Positions 15,651 to 23,919 of a stretch of DNA of 33,700 bases are shown here, in pieces. The first letter of the stretch is position 1. Each line of letters opens with the position of its first letter. The notes under the pieces were generated by a model. It saw only the letters and a program-made list of their open reading frames with translations, ran no database searches and was not told the DNA's origin. Origin of the DNA: Mycolicibacterium houstonense (GTDB lineage: Bacteria; Actinomycetota; Actinomycetes; Mycobacteriales; Mycobacteriaceae); the NCBI RefSeq assembly GCF_900078665.2, contig NZ_LT546207.1, forward strand, positions 386,399 to 420,098, read 5' to 3'. The translations under genes were made by a program, and so were the position numbers.

Positions 15651-16667
15651 GTGAGAGCAGCCATCATCACCGCCCCCGACAAAACGGAGATCGTCGACGT
15701 ACCAACACCTGAGACTGGGCCCACTGACGTCCTGGTGAGAATTCGAGCGTGCGGAATCTGTGGTTCCGACACGCTCTACATCTCCATCGGTGGATTGCCA
15801 CCACGGCACGGATGTATGCCGATCGGCCACGAGCCGGCCGGTGAGGTGCTACAGGTCGGTCGCGATGTGCGCGGTATCTCGGTCGGCGACCGGGTGGTGG
15901 TCAATCCGATGGCAATCGCCGATGACATCATCGGCAACGGCGGTTCGACTGGTGCGCTGGCCGACTACCTGCTGATCAAGGATGCCGTTCGGGGTCAGAG
16001 CCTCGAGGTGGTGCCCGACCACATCCCGTACGAGGTCGCGGCCCTCAACGAGCCCATGGCGGTTGCCCTTCACGCGGTCAACCAGGTGGCGCCTCGGACG
16101 AGCGACCAGGTGCTCGTGCTCGGAGCCGGGCCTATCGGCTTGGGTATTACGATCGCCTTGAAATCGAGGGGAGTCAAACACGTTGTAGTGGCGGATATTC
16201 TGCCGTCGCGACTGGAGAAAGCGCTGAAGGTCGGCGCGGACGCGGTGATCAACTCCAAGGACGAGGACGTCGTCGCGCGATTGATCGAACTGCACGGTCC
16301 AGGGGATTCGATGTGGCCGAACAAGGCCGGCACGGACGTGTTTCTGGACGCCGCCGGCGTCCCGGCGGCCGTCGATACCGCCCTGACTGCGGCCAAGCGG
16401 GGAGCCAAGCTCGGCATCGTGGCGGTTCACAAAGAGGCCATCGGCATCGACTTCATGAACGTGATGAGCAACGAACTGGCGATCATCGGTTCGATGGGCT
16501 ATCCCACCGAGATCTTCGAGGTGACCAAGGACATCATCGACAATTGGGAGAAATATCAGCTGATCATCAGCCACACCTTCGACTTCGTTGACCTCGACCA
16601 GGCATTGCAGTGTGTGGCCACCCCGGGCGCGGCTGACAAGGTTGTCATCACGATGAGGGGTGAATGA
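15651..16667 (+). CDS. Medium-chain dehydrogenase lacking the structural zinc lobe
   Basis: The 338-residue MDR dehydrogenase keeps the catalytic zinc ligands: Cys37 in CGICGSD and His60-Glu61 in GHE, plus a later NEPMAVALHAV segment and the cofactor motif GAGPIG (158-163). The four-cysteine structural zinc lobe expected near residues 90-110 is replaced by an acidic and glycine-rich stretch (MAIADDIIGNGG). The other MDR enzyme in this window has that lobe, so the two are not recent duplicates. The overall pattern resembles sorbitol/threonine-dehydrogenase relatives. GTG at 15651 is preceded by GGGAAGGA. It is the fourth gene of the sulfotransferase operon, and its stop overlaps the ATG of a small relic gene. 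The likely reaction is alcohol/ketone interconversion. Confidence 0.88.
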   Translation: MRAAIITAPDKTEIVDVPTPETGPTDVLVRIRACGICGSDTLYISIGGLPPRHGCMPIGHEPAGEVLQVGRDVRGISVGDRVVVNPMAIADDIIGNGGSTGALADYLLIKDAVRGQSLEVVPDHIPYEVAALNEPMAVALHAVNQVAPRTSDQVLVLGAGPIGLGITIALKSRGVKHVVVADILPSRLEKALKVGADAVINSKDEDVVARLIELHGPGDSMWPNKAGTDVFLDAAGVPAAVDTALTAAKRGAKLGIVAVHKEAIGIDFMNVMSNELAIIGSMGYPTEIFEVTKDIIDNWEKYQLIISHTFDFVDLDQALQCVATPGAADKVVITMRGE

Positions 16668-16747
16668 TGTCGTCAACCAAAGATGGGGACGGCAAGATCA
16701 CCTCGGTGCGAAGCTACTTCGCGCCTACGGACCTTGCTGAGGTATAA
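16667..16747 (+). pseudogene. 26-codon relic of a SnoaL/NTF2-like gene (C-terminal end)
   Basis: An ATG overlapping the preceding stop opens a 26-codon frame ending with TAA. From residue 7 it reads like the last strand of a SnoaL-like or limonene-epoxide-hydrolase-like protein, where a G-K-I-x-x-x-R-x-Y-F pattern followed by Asp/Pro is typical (here DGKITSVRSYFAPTDLAEV). The rest of such a domain, about 110 residues, is missing. I read it as the remains of a fifth operon gene after an internal deletion that left start and end fused in frame. It is also possible that the short peptide is translated. The assignment rests on one short motif. Confidence 0.5.
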
Positions 16748-16754
16748 CAGCCCG

Positions 16755-16807
16755 AACGTGAAGAAGGTCGCGAGATTTCTCCAGAATCTCGCGACCTTCT
16801 TCACGTT
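16755..16807. terminator. Bidirectional stem-loop terminator
   Basis: Two perfect 23-base arms (16755-16777 and 16785-16807) flank a seven-base loop TCTCCAG. The structure sits between the end of the plus-strand operon (stop at 16747) and the end of the minus-strand flavoprotein gene (stop at 16817), so it can serve both. There is no long T-run after either arm, which is common for intrinsic terminators in mycobacteria. It is by far the strongest hairpin in the window. Confidence 0.78.
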
Positions 16808-16816
16808 GGGCAGCGG

Positions 16817-18283
16817 CTACGCCTTGGCCGCGGCCCGCCCGGCCCGGCGACCGTAGAAACTTCCGTCGCCCAGCGAAACCCCGCTGGCATAGCCCCAGGC
16901 CGCCAGGCCCGCAGTGCAGCGCCCGGCGGCGAACAAGCCCGGGATGGGCTCACCGCTGACATGGAGCACCTCGGCATCGAGGGTGGTGTGCAGACCGCCG
17001 AGGGTGAAACCACCGGTGCTCTCGCGGAGATCGATGGCGCCCACGGGGGATTTGATCGGCTTGAGCCACTGCGCCTTCTTGTGCAGCAGCGGGTCCTCGC
17101 CGCGGGCCGCCCCCTCGTTGTAGGCATCTACGGTGGCTTGCAGTGAGTTCGGTGGCAGCCCGATCTCAGCCTCCAGATCGGCGACTGTGTCGGCCACCCA
17201 TGTCGGCGGCCGCATCATCAGCTGGGGCGAAACCGAGGCCATCGCCTCTTCCTGGGCATCGCCGTCGATGATCAGATAGGCCGTGTTGTTCTGGTGGTAC
17301 AGCGTCAACTGGCCGGCGCGACCGGGATAGGTGTCCTCGGCGACATAACGCTGCCCACGTTCGTTCACCAGAACCCCGCGCACCAACTGCTGCGGGTCGA
17401 TGAACAACGCCACCTCGGTGGCGTCCATGTGTGCCAGGTCCGCGCCGAGCGCCTGCGCCATCCGGATGGCCTGCCCATCGTGCTGCTCGATCGAGGCGGC
17501 CGGGCGCCCCGCGATGCGCGGCGCGTACTGGGCGACCATGGCGTCGTTGTAGGCGAAACTGCCGGTGGCCAGGACAACTCCGCGGCGCGCCCGGATGTCC
17601 ATCGTCGTGCCGTAGCGGCGGGTCCGGATGCCGACGACCCGGCCGTCGGATTCGACGATCAGGGCCTGCACGCGCACGTCATAGAGCGAACGTGCTCCGG
17701 CCGCGGTCGCGGTGTCGACAAGGCCTTTCATCAGCATGTAACCCGCGCTGGACTCGCCCTGCTTCTTGTTCTGCATCTGCGGGACGTGCCCGCGCGGAGC
17801 CGGTGTGGCAATGGTGTTGAACGGATACGAGTTCTCGCCACCGCTGTACATGAGCCCCTGGTCGCCCATAGGCTCCCAGCCGGGCTCGCCGAAGAACTCG
17901 GCTTTGAACGGCACCCCGCAGCCCACGAGCCAATCAAAGTGCGCGACGCTGCCCTCGCAGTAGTCGGCGATGCGCGCGGCGTCCGCGCCGGGTCCCATGG
18001 CCGCGTTGAGAAACGCGGTCATGTTCTCGACGGAATCATCGAAGCCGCAGGCCTTTTGAATCTCTGTGCCGCCGCCCAGGTAGATGAAGCCACCTGCCAT
18101 CGAGGCCGCTCCGCCCCATGAGCCGGTGCGCTCCAGTACCAGTACGTCGGCTCCCGCACGTGTTGCCTCTACCGCAGCGGCCGCGCCGGCCACCCCGTAG
18201 CCGGCGATGACCACGTCGGCTTTATCGGCCCATTCGGTGACCGTGCCGGCCGGAATCGGTTGAATGTCGTCGGTGACTGTCAT
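16817..18283 (-). CDS. FAD-dependent ring dehydrogenase-like flavoprotein (KstD / fumarate-reductase superfamily)
   Basis: The 488-residue protein has the FAD-binding motif GYGVAG (28-33) followed by VLVLERTGSWGGAASMAGG. A C-terminal FAD segment reads IPGLFAAGRCTAGLAAWGYASG, then SLGDGSFYGRRAG. This places it in the superfamily of 3-ketosteroid dehydrogenases and fumarate-reductase-like flavoproteins, which add or remove hydrogen across a C-C bond. The C-terminal motif differs from that of classical 3-ketosteroid delta-1-dehydrogenase as I recall it, so a different ring position or substrate is likely. ATG at 18283 overlaps the dioxygenase stop by four bases. It is the last gene of the minus-strand set. 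Context suggests desaturation or aromatisation of a ring before hydroxylation and cleavage. Confidence 0.82.
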   Translation of the reverse strand: MTVTDDIQPIPAGTVTEWADKADVVIAGYGVAGAAAAVEATRAGADVLVLERTGSWGGAASMAGGFIYLGGGTEIQKACGFDDSVENMTAFLNAAMGPGADAARIADYCEGSVAHFDWLVGCGVPFKAEFFGEPGWEPMGDQGLMYSGGENSYPFNTIATPAPRGHVPQMQNKKQGESSAGYMLMKGLVDTATAAGARSLYDVRVQALIVESDGRVVGIRTRRYGTTMDIRARRGVVLATGSFAYNDAMVAQYAPRIAGRPAASIEQHDGQAIRMAQALGADLAHMDATEVALFIDPQQLVRGVLVNERGQRYVAEDTYPGRAGQLTLYHQNNTAYLIIDGDAQEEAMASVSPQLMMRPPTWVADTVADLEAEIGLPPNSLQATVDAYNEGAARGEDPLLHKKAQWLKPIKSPVGAIDLRESTGGFTLGGLHTTLDAEVLHVSGEPIPGLFAAGRCTAGLAAWGYASGVSLGDGSFYGRRAGRAAAKA

Positions 18284-19188
18284 GGTTGCATGGCCTTCGG
18301 AAGGTCGGTGACCCACTGGTGTCCCCAGTAGCTGTCGGCGGTGATTTCCTCTGCTGTGTAATAGGTTTCGTCGACCCGCATGCCCTCAGTGCCGAATTCG
18401 ATGTCCCAGTCGCCCGGAGCGCGCACATAGAACGACACCATCTTGTCGTTGGTGTGCCGGCCGAGCGTGGAGGACAACTGAAAGCCCTCGGCGTTCACCC
18501 GGTCCAGGGCCTGACCGACGGCGTCGAGCGTGTCCACTTCGACCATGAGGTGGATCAAACCGGGATCTCGCAGCGTTTGCGCGGGGCAGATGGCCAGGCT
18601 GTGATGGCGCTCGTTGACGCCCATGAACCGGACCCGCACCGGACCGAACTCCGGCGGCACCGGGACGCGGAATGCGCCGCGTGACTTGAAACCCAGAACC
18701 TCGGTGTAGAACTCGAACAACCCATTGACGTCGAGCGCAGGCAACACCACATGTCCGAGGCCCTGATCGCCGGTGACGAACTTCGCACCGAACGGCGTGA
18801 TGACGGGGGAGTGGTCGAGTACGGGTCCGTGGAACACCTCCAGCGCGGTACCGGCGGGATCCTCGAAAGCGATGACTTCTTCCACCCGGCGCGCGTCGGC
18901 CTCTTGCAATGACAGCTGTTTGAACGGAACGCCGGCAGTCTCGAGTGCTGCCTTCACCAACTCCAGGTCGGCGTGGTCGCGCACTTCCCAGCCGACGGTC
19001 ACAATCTTGTCGATCTCGCCGGGTACGACGATGATGCGCGCGGCACGCTCGTCCATCCGCAGATACAACGCAGACTCGTCCGGGCCCGTGCCGGTCGCGA
19101 AGCCGAGCACGTTGAAGGCGAAGTGTCGCCAGCGTTCGATATCACAGGCGGCGACGGTGACGTAGCCGAGGCTCTTGATCAATCCCAT
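18280..19188 (-). CDS. Extradiol catechol dioxygenase (HsaC/BphC-like)
   Basis: The 302-residue two-module VOC-fold protein matches type I extradiol dioxygenases such as BphC and HsaC, which cleave a catechol next to its hydroxyls using Fe(II). All three metal ligands are where the family has them: His146 (LGHVVL), His213 (LIHLMVEV) and Glu264 (WDIEFG). The active-site residues His196, His245 and Tyr254 also fit. It should therefore be active. It lies 12 bases after the HsaA-type hydroxylase gene and overlaps the flavoprotein gene by four bases. The catechol is probably made by the hydroxylase and the cleaved product passed to the HsaD-type hydrolase encoded at 26360. Whether the substrate is a secosteroid or another ring system is not shown. 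Confidence 0.92.
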   Translation of the reverse strand: MGLIKSLGYVTVAACDIERWRHFAFNVLGFATGTGPDESALYLRMDERAARIIVVPGEIDKIVTVGWEVRDHADLELVKAALETAGVPFKQLSLQEADARRVEEVIAFEDPAGTALEVFHGPVLDHSPVITPFGAKFVTGDQGLGHVVLPALDVNGLFEFYTEVLGFKSRGAFRVPVPPEFGPVRVRFMGVNERHHSLAICPAQTLRDPGLIHLMVEVDTLDAVGQALDRVNAEGFQLSSTLGRHTNDKMVSFYVRAPGDWDIEFGTEGMRVDETYYTAEEITADSYWGHQWVTDLPKAMQP

Positions 19189-19200
19189 GTGGCTGCCCTC

Positions 19201-20385
19201 TCAGATCATTGCCCGCAGCGGACCCTGCGGATCCACACCCAGCGAACTCAGGGCCGACGCGTGATAGACCGTGCCGGGGACATGGATGGCGTGCGCCTGA
19301 CCGACGTGCACATCGCGCCAATAGCGTTGCAGCGGTTTGTCCATCCGCGCCGCGTTGCCGCCGCAGCGCGCGAAGATCTCGTCCACTGCCGATACGGCTC
19401 GCCACACCGCGCGCACCTGGGTGCGTCGACCCGCGGCCCGATCTTCGAAAGAAACCTCTTTACCCGAGTCGACGATGTCGTAGATGCGGTCGGCATTGGC
19501 CAACAGTTCCTGGCGCGCCGCATTGATGTCCGCGGCGGCTTCCCCGATCGCGTACATCACGTAGGGGTCGTCCTTGATCGCCACACCACTGGAGTTGACC
19601 CGCTCACGTTGGTAATCGAGTGCGGCCGCCAGCGCGCCCTCGGCGATGCCGATGGTGGCCGAGCTGATGCCGAGCGGGAACATCGTCGACCACGGCATCA
19701 GGTACAGGGTTTCGGTCATCCCGGCCTCGCGCTGAGCCGTACCGTCCATGACCTTCATCGCGTCCATGGTCCGGTACGACGGCACGAACGCATCCTTGAC
19801 GATGACGTCCTTGGAGCCGGTTCCGCGCAGCCCCACCACGTTCCACGAGTCCTCGACGATCTCGTAGTCCTTACGGGGCAGGATCATGTGCAGCATCTGC
19901 GGTGGCATCAGCGGCTTGCCGTCAGCGTCGCCGATCATGGCGCCCAGGAAGATCCAGTCGCAGTGATCGGTACCCGAGCTGAACTGCCAACGGCCGTTGA
20001 AGAGGTAGCCGCCGTCGACGGGCTTGGCCACACCTTGCGGCGCGTAGGGGGAGGCGACCCAGGTGTCGACGTCGTCGGCCCAAATCTCGGCTGCGACCCG
20101 CGGGTCGGCGTAGGCCAACTGGTAGGGATGCACACCCACCACACCGTTGATCCAGCCGGCAGACGGGTCGAGTGCCGCGGTGGCCATGACGGTCTCGGCG
20201 AACTCGCGTGGATGGACCTCCAACCCGCCGTGGGTCTTCGGTTGCAGCAGGCGGATGTTGCCCGCCGACTTCATCATCTTGACTGTCTCATCGGTGAGCT
20301 TGCCGATCTTCTCGGCTTCGGGGCCCTGGCCGCGCAGCTGTTCGGCGATCTCGCGCACCCGGTCGATTACCCGCTCAGTCATCAT
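19201..20385 (-). CDS. Flavin-dependent monooxygenase, oxygenase component (HsaA-like)
   Basis: The 394-residue protein has the acyl-CoA-dehydrogenase fold used by two-component phenol hydroxylases such as HsaA. Features include LLQPKTHGGLEVHPREF near the N-terminus, the flavin-binding region WQFSSGTDHCDWIFLGA, SWNVVGLRGTGSKDV, and the C-terminal RYWRDVHVGQAHAI. Length equals what I recall for HsaA. Such enzymes use reduced FMN and oxygen to hydroxylate a phenol to a catechol. They need a separate flavin reductase (HsaB), which is absent from this window. ATGATG at 20385 follows AGGA. It precedes the dioxygenase gene by 12 bases and follows the KshB-type reductase by 95 bases, on the same strand. 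Confidence 0.9.
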   Translation of the reverse strand: MMTERVIDRVREIAEQLRGQGPEAEKIGKLTDETVKMMKSAGNIRLLQPKTHGGLEVHPREFAETVMATAALDPSAGWINGVVGVHPYQLAYADPRVAAEIWADDVDTWVASPYAPQGVAKPVDGGYLFNGRWQFSSGTDHCDWIFLGAMIGDADGKPLMPPQMLHMILPRKDYEIVEDSWNVVGLRGTGSKDVIVKDAFVPSYRTMDAMKVMDGTAQREAGMTETLYLMPWSTMFPLGISSATIGIAEGALAAALDYQRERVNSSGVAIKDDPYVMYAIGEAAADINAARQELLANADRIYDIVDSGKEVSFEDRAAGRRTQVRAVWRAVSAVDEIFARCGGNAARMDKPLQRYWRDVHVGQAHAIHVPGTVYHASALSSLGVDPQGPLRAMI

Positions 20386-20480
20386 CTGGTCCTATCGTCG
20401 AAGGCTGGCACTGATGGTGTACTGCTTTGATCCCCGCGGCGTCGGTGAATCCCGGTCAGTGGAAAGGTGCGGGCACACGC

Positions 20481-21545
20481 TCAGAACTCGATGTGGATGT
20501 CATCGGAGACCGGCCGCGCCTGGCAGCCGAGGATGACGCCGTCGGCGAGATCGTCGGGTTCCAGAATGTCGCAGGCGGCCATCTCCACGTCGCCGCGCAC
20601 CACCCTGGCCGCGCACGATCCGCACTGTCCTTCCTTGCAGGAGTACGGAACATCCACACCTGACCGGAGCAGCACGTCAACCAACGTCGCCTCCCGTGGC
20701 CATCTCATCCGGTGACTCGCGCCGTCCAGGTCGACCTGGAGAGCCGCGGCATCGCGGTCATCGGAATCGATTGTCACTGAGGTGTTGGCGTCGGAGAACG
20801 GATCACCGGACAGCGACTGGAACACCTCGAGATGGATCCTCTCCCTCGGCACACCGGCCTCGGCGAGCGTTTCTTTGATGACCGCCATGAACGGGGCCGG
20901 ACCGCACACGAACGACTCGAATCCAGCGGGCCCGGCGAATACGGTCCGGACGAACCCGCCCAGCTGAGCGCGGGTCGGTAGGCCCTGAATCGATTCCAGC
21001 CAGTGCAGCACTGTCAGCCGGCCCGCATGGCGAGCGGCGAGTTCGCGGAGTTCGCCTGCGAAAATCACCGAGCGTTCGTCGCGGTTGGCGTAGCACAGGA
21101 CCACCCGTCCGGTCCCGGCCGTCAACACCGATTTGAGTATCGACATCACCGGTGTGATGCCGCTGCCGGCCGCCCACAGCAGGAAATCGGCGTCGAGGCT
21201 GGCCGGGGTGAACAGACCCGCCGGTGGCAACACTTCGAGGGTGTCACCGACATTGACGTTGTCGCACAACCAATTCGAGCCATACCCGTCGACGGTGCGT
21301 TTGACCGTTACCTTGGGTGCGGGATCGGTGTGCGGCGAGCTGGCCAGGGAGTAACACCGGGCCACCGACCCAGTCAGATCGCTGGGCACTCGCAGTGTCA
21401 GGAACTGTCCGGGACGATAGGCGAACCGTTCACGCTGGTCCTCCGGGATGGTAAGGACCAGCGAGCGGGCGTCGGGGCTCTCGTCGATGACATCGGCCAC
21501 CGTGACAAGGACGCTCCGTTTGGTCTGAATGCTCGCGTCGGTCAT
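20481..21545 (-). CDS. Ferredoxin-NAD(P)H reductase with C-terminal 2Fe-2S domain (KshB-like)
   Basis: The 354-residue protein is built as an FNR-type reductase plus a plant-type ferredoxin. The FAD motif RCYSLASS is at 63-70, the NAD(P)H-binding GSGITP at 127-132, and CGPAPFM lies later. The cluster cysteines are Cys303, Cys308, Cys311 and Cys341 in the C-x4-C-x2-C-x29-C pattern. This is the layout of KshB, the electron donor of the 3-ketosteroid 9-alpha-hydroxylase, and of phenylacetate-type reductases. ATG at 21545 is preferred to the longer upstream frame. No Rieske oxygenase partner is encoded here. The gene heads the minus-strand set and diverges from the SDR-LLM operon across 225 bases. 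Confidence 0.9.
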   Translation of the reverse strand: MTDASIQTKRSVLVTVADVIDESPDARSLVLTIPEDQRERFAYRPGQFLTLRVPSDLTGSVARCYSLASSPHTDPAPKVTVKRTVDGYGSNWLCDNVNVGDTLEVLPPAGLFTPASLDADFLLWAAGSGITPVMSILKSVLTAGTGRVVLCYANRDERSVIFAGELRELAARHAGRLTVLHWLESIQGLPTRAQLGGFVRTVFAGPAGFESFVCGPAPFMAVIKETLAEAGVPRERIHLEVFQSLSGDPFSDANTSVTIDSDDRDAAALQVDLDGASHRMRWPREATLVDVLLRSGVDVPYSCKEGQCGSCAARVVRGDVEMAACDILEPDDLADGVILGCQARPVSDDIHIEF

Positions 21546-21770
21546 GGGCGGCGATTCTTGCGTAGCAGCCGACGGCACCGACCCGCTGATTCCGGTGGCC
21601 GGGACACCTCGTCTCGACGTCCGGTGACCGGGAACCGCTGCGGTCGACGGCGCACCAGCCGCATACCGTGCGGCAGGTGAGCAGCGGCTCGATGTAGGTC
21701 GTGGGTGTCGCGGTGGCTGGTGCCGGCCACGCAGGTGGATGACGGCAGACACACAACATCAGGAGGAACA

Positions 21771-22565
21771 ATGACTGATTTGGCCAAATACGGTTCGTGG
21801 GCCGTCATCGCAGGGGGGTCCGAAGGCGTAGGCGCCGAGTTTGCCCGCCAACTCGCCGAAGACGGATTCAACCTGGTGCTGATCGCCCGCAAGCCCGGGC
21901 CGCTGACCGATACTGCCGACCAGTGCCGCGAGCTCGGCGTCGAGGTGCGCGCGATCTCGGTGGATCTGCTGGATCCAGAGTCGGTTTCGCGAATCGCCGA
22001 GGACACCGCCGATCTAGACGTCGGGTTGCTGATCTACAACGCGGGTGCGAGCACGTGCAACGAGTTGTTCCTCGAAACCGATCTGAGCGAATTTCAGAAG
22101 GTCACCGACCTCAACGTGACCCGGATGCTCGAGATGGTGCAGCATTACGGACGCGCGATGGCCGCCCGCGGCCGCGGCGGGATCATGATCGTCGGCTCAC
22201 TCTCGGGTTACATGGGGGCCTGGCGGCACTCCATCTATGCCGGGGCAAAAGCGTTCTCTCGCATGTTCGCCGAAAGCTTGTGGCTTGAGCTGCGCGAGCG
22301 CAACGTCAATGTTCTCGAGCTGGTTCTGGGCGTGACGCGCACTCCGGCGATGGAGCGCATCGGCTTGAACTTCGACGCTCCCGGGATCCTGGTGAACGAA
22401 CCTGCCGAGGTGGCGGCGGAGGGGCTTGCCCACCTGGCCGACGGCCCGGTGTGGGTGGCCGGCGGTAACGCCGAGCGAGCCGAGGCCAACAGCGCTCCGG
22501 ACCGATCACGAGTGGTGCTGGAGACACATCGTGCGATCGCCGCCCTCATCGCGGGAGCGCACTGA
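21771..22565 (+). CDS. Short-chain dehydrogenase/reductase
   Basis: The 264-residue protein shows an atypical SDR glycine motif GGSEGVG (15-21), YNAGAS in place of NNAG near 89-94, Ser143, and the Tyr156-x3-Lys160 pair. It follows an ideal AGGAGG ribosome site at 21761-21766. It is the first of four tightly packed genes (SDR, LLM oxidoreductase, SnoaL-like, unknown). The GGSEGVG/YNAG variant suggests a more distant branch of the family, as seen in some ketoreductases. It probably acts on a keto or hydroxyl group in the same pathway. The substrate is unknown. Confidence 0.9.
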   Translation: MTDLAKYGSWAVIAGGSEGVGAEFARQLAEDGFNLVLIARKPGPLTDTADQCRELGVEVRAISVDLLDPESVSRIAEDTADLDVGLLIYNAGASTCNELFLETDLSEFQKVTDLNVTRMLEMVQHYGRAMAARGRGGIMIVGSLSGYMGAWRHSIYAGAKAFSRMFAESLWLELRERNVNVLELVLGVTRTPAMERIGLNFDAPGILVNEPAEVAAEGLAHLADGPVWVAGGNAERAEANSAPDRSRVVLETHRAIAALIAGAH

Positions 22566-22567
22566 TC

Positions 22568-23419
22568 GTGCGGCTGGGTCTGTCGACACCGGTGGTGGTA
22601 CAGGTTCCCGGCATTGCGTCGCCCTGGGAGGCCGAGGCGGGGATCGCTGATCTGGCCCGGATCGCCTCCGCGGCAGATGGTCTCGGCTTCGACTACCTGA
22701 CCTGCTCAGAACATGTGGCGGTGCCGTCGACGGAGGCGGCAGTACGTGGTGCGGTGTACTGGGATCCGCTGGCCACCCTTGGGTTTCTCGCTGCGCACAC
22801 CCGACGGATCCGTCTGGCCACCTCAGTGGTGGTCTTGGGCTATCACCACCCGCTTGAGATCGCAAAACGCTACGGGACGCTCGATAAGGTCAGCAGTGGT
22901 CGCCTGGTGCTCGGCGTTGGAATCGGCTCCTTGAAAGCGGAATTCGAACTGATCGGGGCGCCGTGGGAGCAGCGGGCCGCGCGGGCCGACGATGCGCTAC
23001 GCGCTGTGCGCGTCTCGTTGTCCAGTGCCGCATCCTGCTATCGCGGCCCGTTCTACGACTACCAGGACATGACAGTGCTGCCACACGCGGAGCAGCATCG
23101 GGTGCCGATCTGGGTCGGTGGTCGCAGCTTCGGATCGTTGCGCCGTGCAATCGGGCTGGCCGACGGTTGGATGCCGTTCGGGCTGACCCCCGACGAAGTG
23201 TGTGAGATGGTCAGCCGAGCCGACCTACCTGCCGGGTTCGAGGTGCTGCTCTCAACAGCGGTGGACCCAGGGGCCGACGCGGTCGGGACGCGGGCACGAC
23301 TGTTGACCTTGCGCGATGCCGGGGCCACCGCGATCACCTGCTCGGTCCGAGCGGACAGCGCACGTCACTATTGCGATCAACTTGCCCGGCTACGTGACAT
23401 CGAGGAGCGGTTCCCATGA
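22568..23419 (+). CDS. Luciferase-like (LLM) F420-type oxidoreductase
   Basis: The 283-residue protein is a TIM-barrel luciferase-like monooxygenase-family member, in mycobacteria usually dependent on F420 or flavin. Typical segments are GFDYLTCSEHVAVP, RIRLATSVVVLGYHHPLEIAKRYGTLD, SSGRLVLGVGIGSLKAEFE, and VPIWVGGRS. It starts with GTG two bases after the SDR stop and overlaps the SnoaL-like gene by four bases. It probably performs a hydride transfer or oxygenation on the pathway substrate. Whether F420 or FMN is used cannot be read from the sequence; the organism makes F420 the likelier choice. Confidence 0.88.
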   Translation: MRLGLSTPVVVQVPGIASPWEAEAGIADLARIASAADGLGFDYLTCSEHVAVPSTEAAVRGAVYWDPLATLGFLAAHTRRIRLATSVVVLGYHHPLEIAKRYGTLDKVSSGRLVLGVGIGSLKAEFELIGAPWEQRAARADDALRAVRVSLSSAASCYRGPFYDYQDMTVLPHAEQHRVPIWVGGRSFGSLRRAIGLADGWMPFGLTPDEVCEMVSRADLPAGFEVLLSTAVDPGADAVGTRARLLTLRDAGATAITCSVRADSARHYCDQLARLRDIEERFP

Positions 23420-23910
23420 CTGTCGAACAGCACCTACTCGCACGGCTCCAGCGCCTGGAGGATGAACTGGCGATCGCGAAACTCCTTGCCTCATACGGCC
23501 CGTCAGTCGATGCGGGTAACGCCGACAACGCGGCTGCCCTGTGGTCGGTCAACGGCACCTACGACGTCGAGGGCTGGTTGATGACCGGCCGGGGCGGTGT
23601 GCACCAGATGGTCGACTCTGCCAGCCATCAGGATCTGGTGGCCGCGGGATGCTGCCATTTCCTCGGTCCGGCCGTTGTCACCGTCGATGGTGACAATGCC
23701 GTCGCCGTATGTGAATCGCTGGTGCTGTTGCGTGAGAGCGAGGCCGGTTACCGGGTGTGGCGGGCCACGGCCAACCATTTCGCGCTGGAACGTGTCGAAG
23801 GGGCATGGCAGATCACCACCCGCACCAGTCGGCTGCTCAACGGAAACCCGTACGCGCATACTCTCCTCAACCTCGGGATAGCAGGGTCGGCTGTCCCTGA
23901 ACAGATCTGA
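23416..23910 (+). CDS. SnoaL-like / nuclear transport factor 2 family protein
   Basis: The 164-residue protein begins with a helix LQRLEDELAIAKLLASYGPSVD and continues with the cone-like alpha+beta pattern of SnoaL/NTF2-like proteins (NAAALWSVNGTYDV, then HFLGPAVVTVDGDNAVAVCESLVLL, and a closing strand GAWQITTRTSRLL). Members act as small isomerases, cyclases, dehydratases or hydratases, or as subunits of ring hydroxylases. No single catalytic residue can be assigned. It overlaps the LLM gene by four bases and is followed after nine bases by the unknown gene. It is a complete relative of the family represented only by a relic at 16667. Confidence 0.82.
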   Translation: MTVEQHLLARLQRLEDELAIAKLLASYGPSVDAGNADNAAALWSVNGTYDVEGWLMTGRGGVHQMVDSASHQDLVAAGCCHFLGPAVVTVDGDNAVAVCESLVLLRESEAGYRVWRATANHFALERVEGAWQITTRTSRLLNGNPYAHTLLNLGIAGSAVPEQI

Positions 23911-23919
23911 GAGGCCGAT

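Noticed and set aside
18973..20430. A 485-codon open frame on the plus strand over the hydroxylase and dioxygenase genes
   Set aside because: It runs opposite two well-supported enzymes and shows no family features.
21658..21674. GCCGCA-N5-TGCGGC inverted repeat in the gap between the KshB-type gene and the SDR operon
   Set aside because: A six-base GC-only arm is expected by chance in this base composition, and it is not placed at a recognisable promoter.
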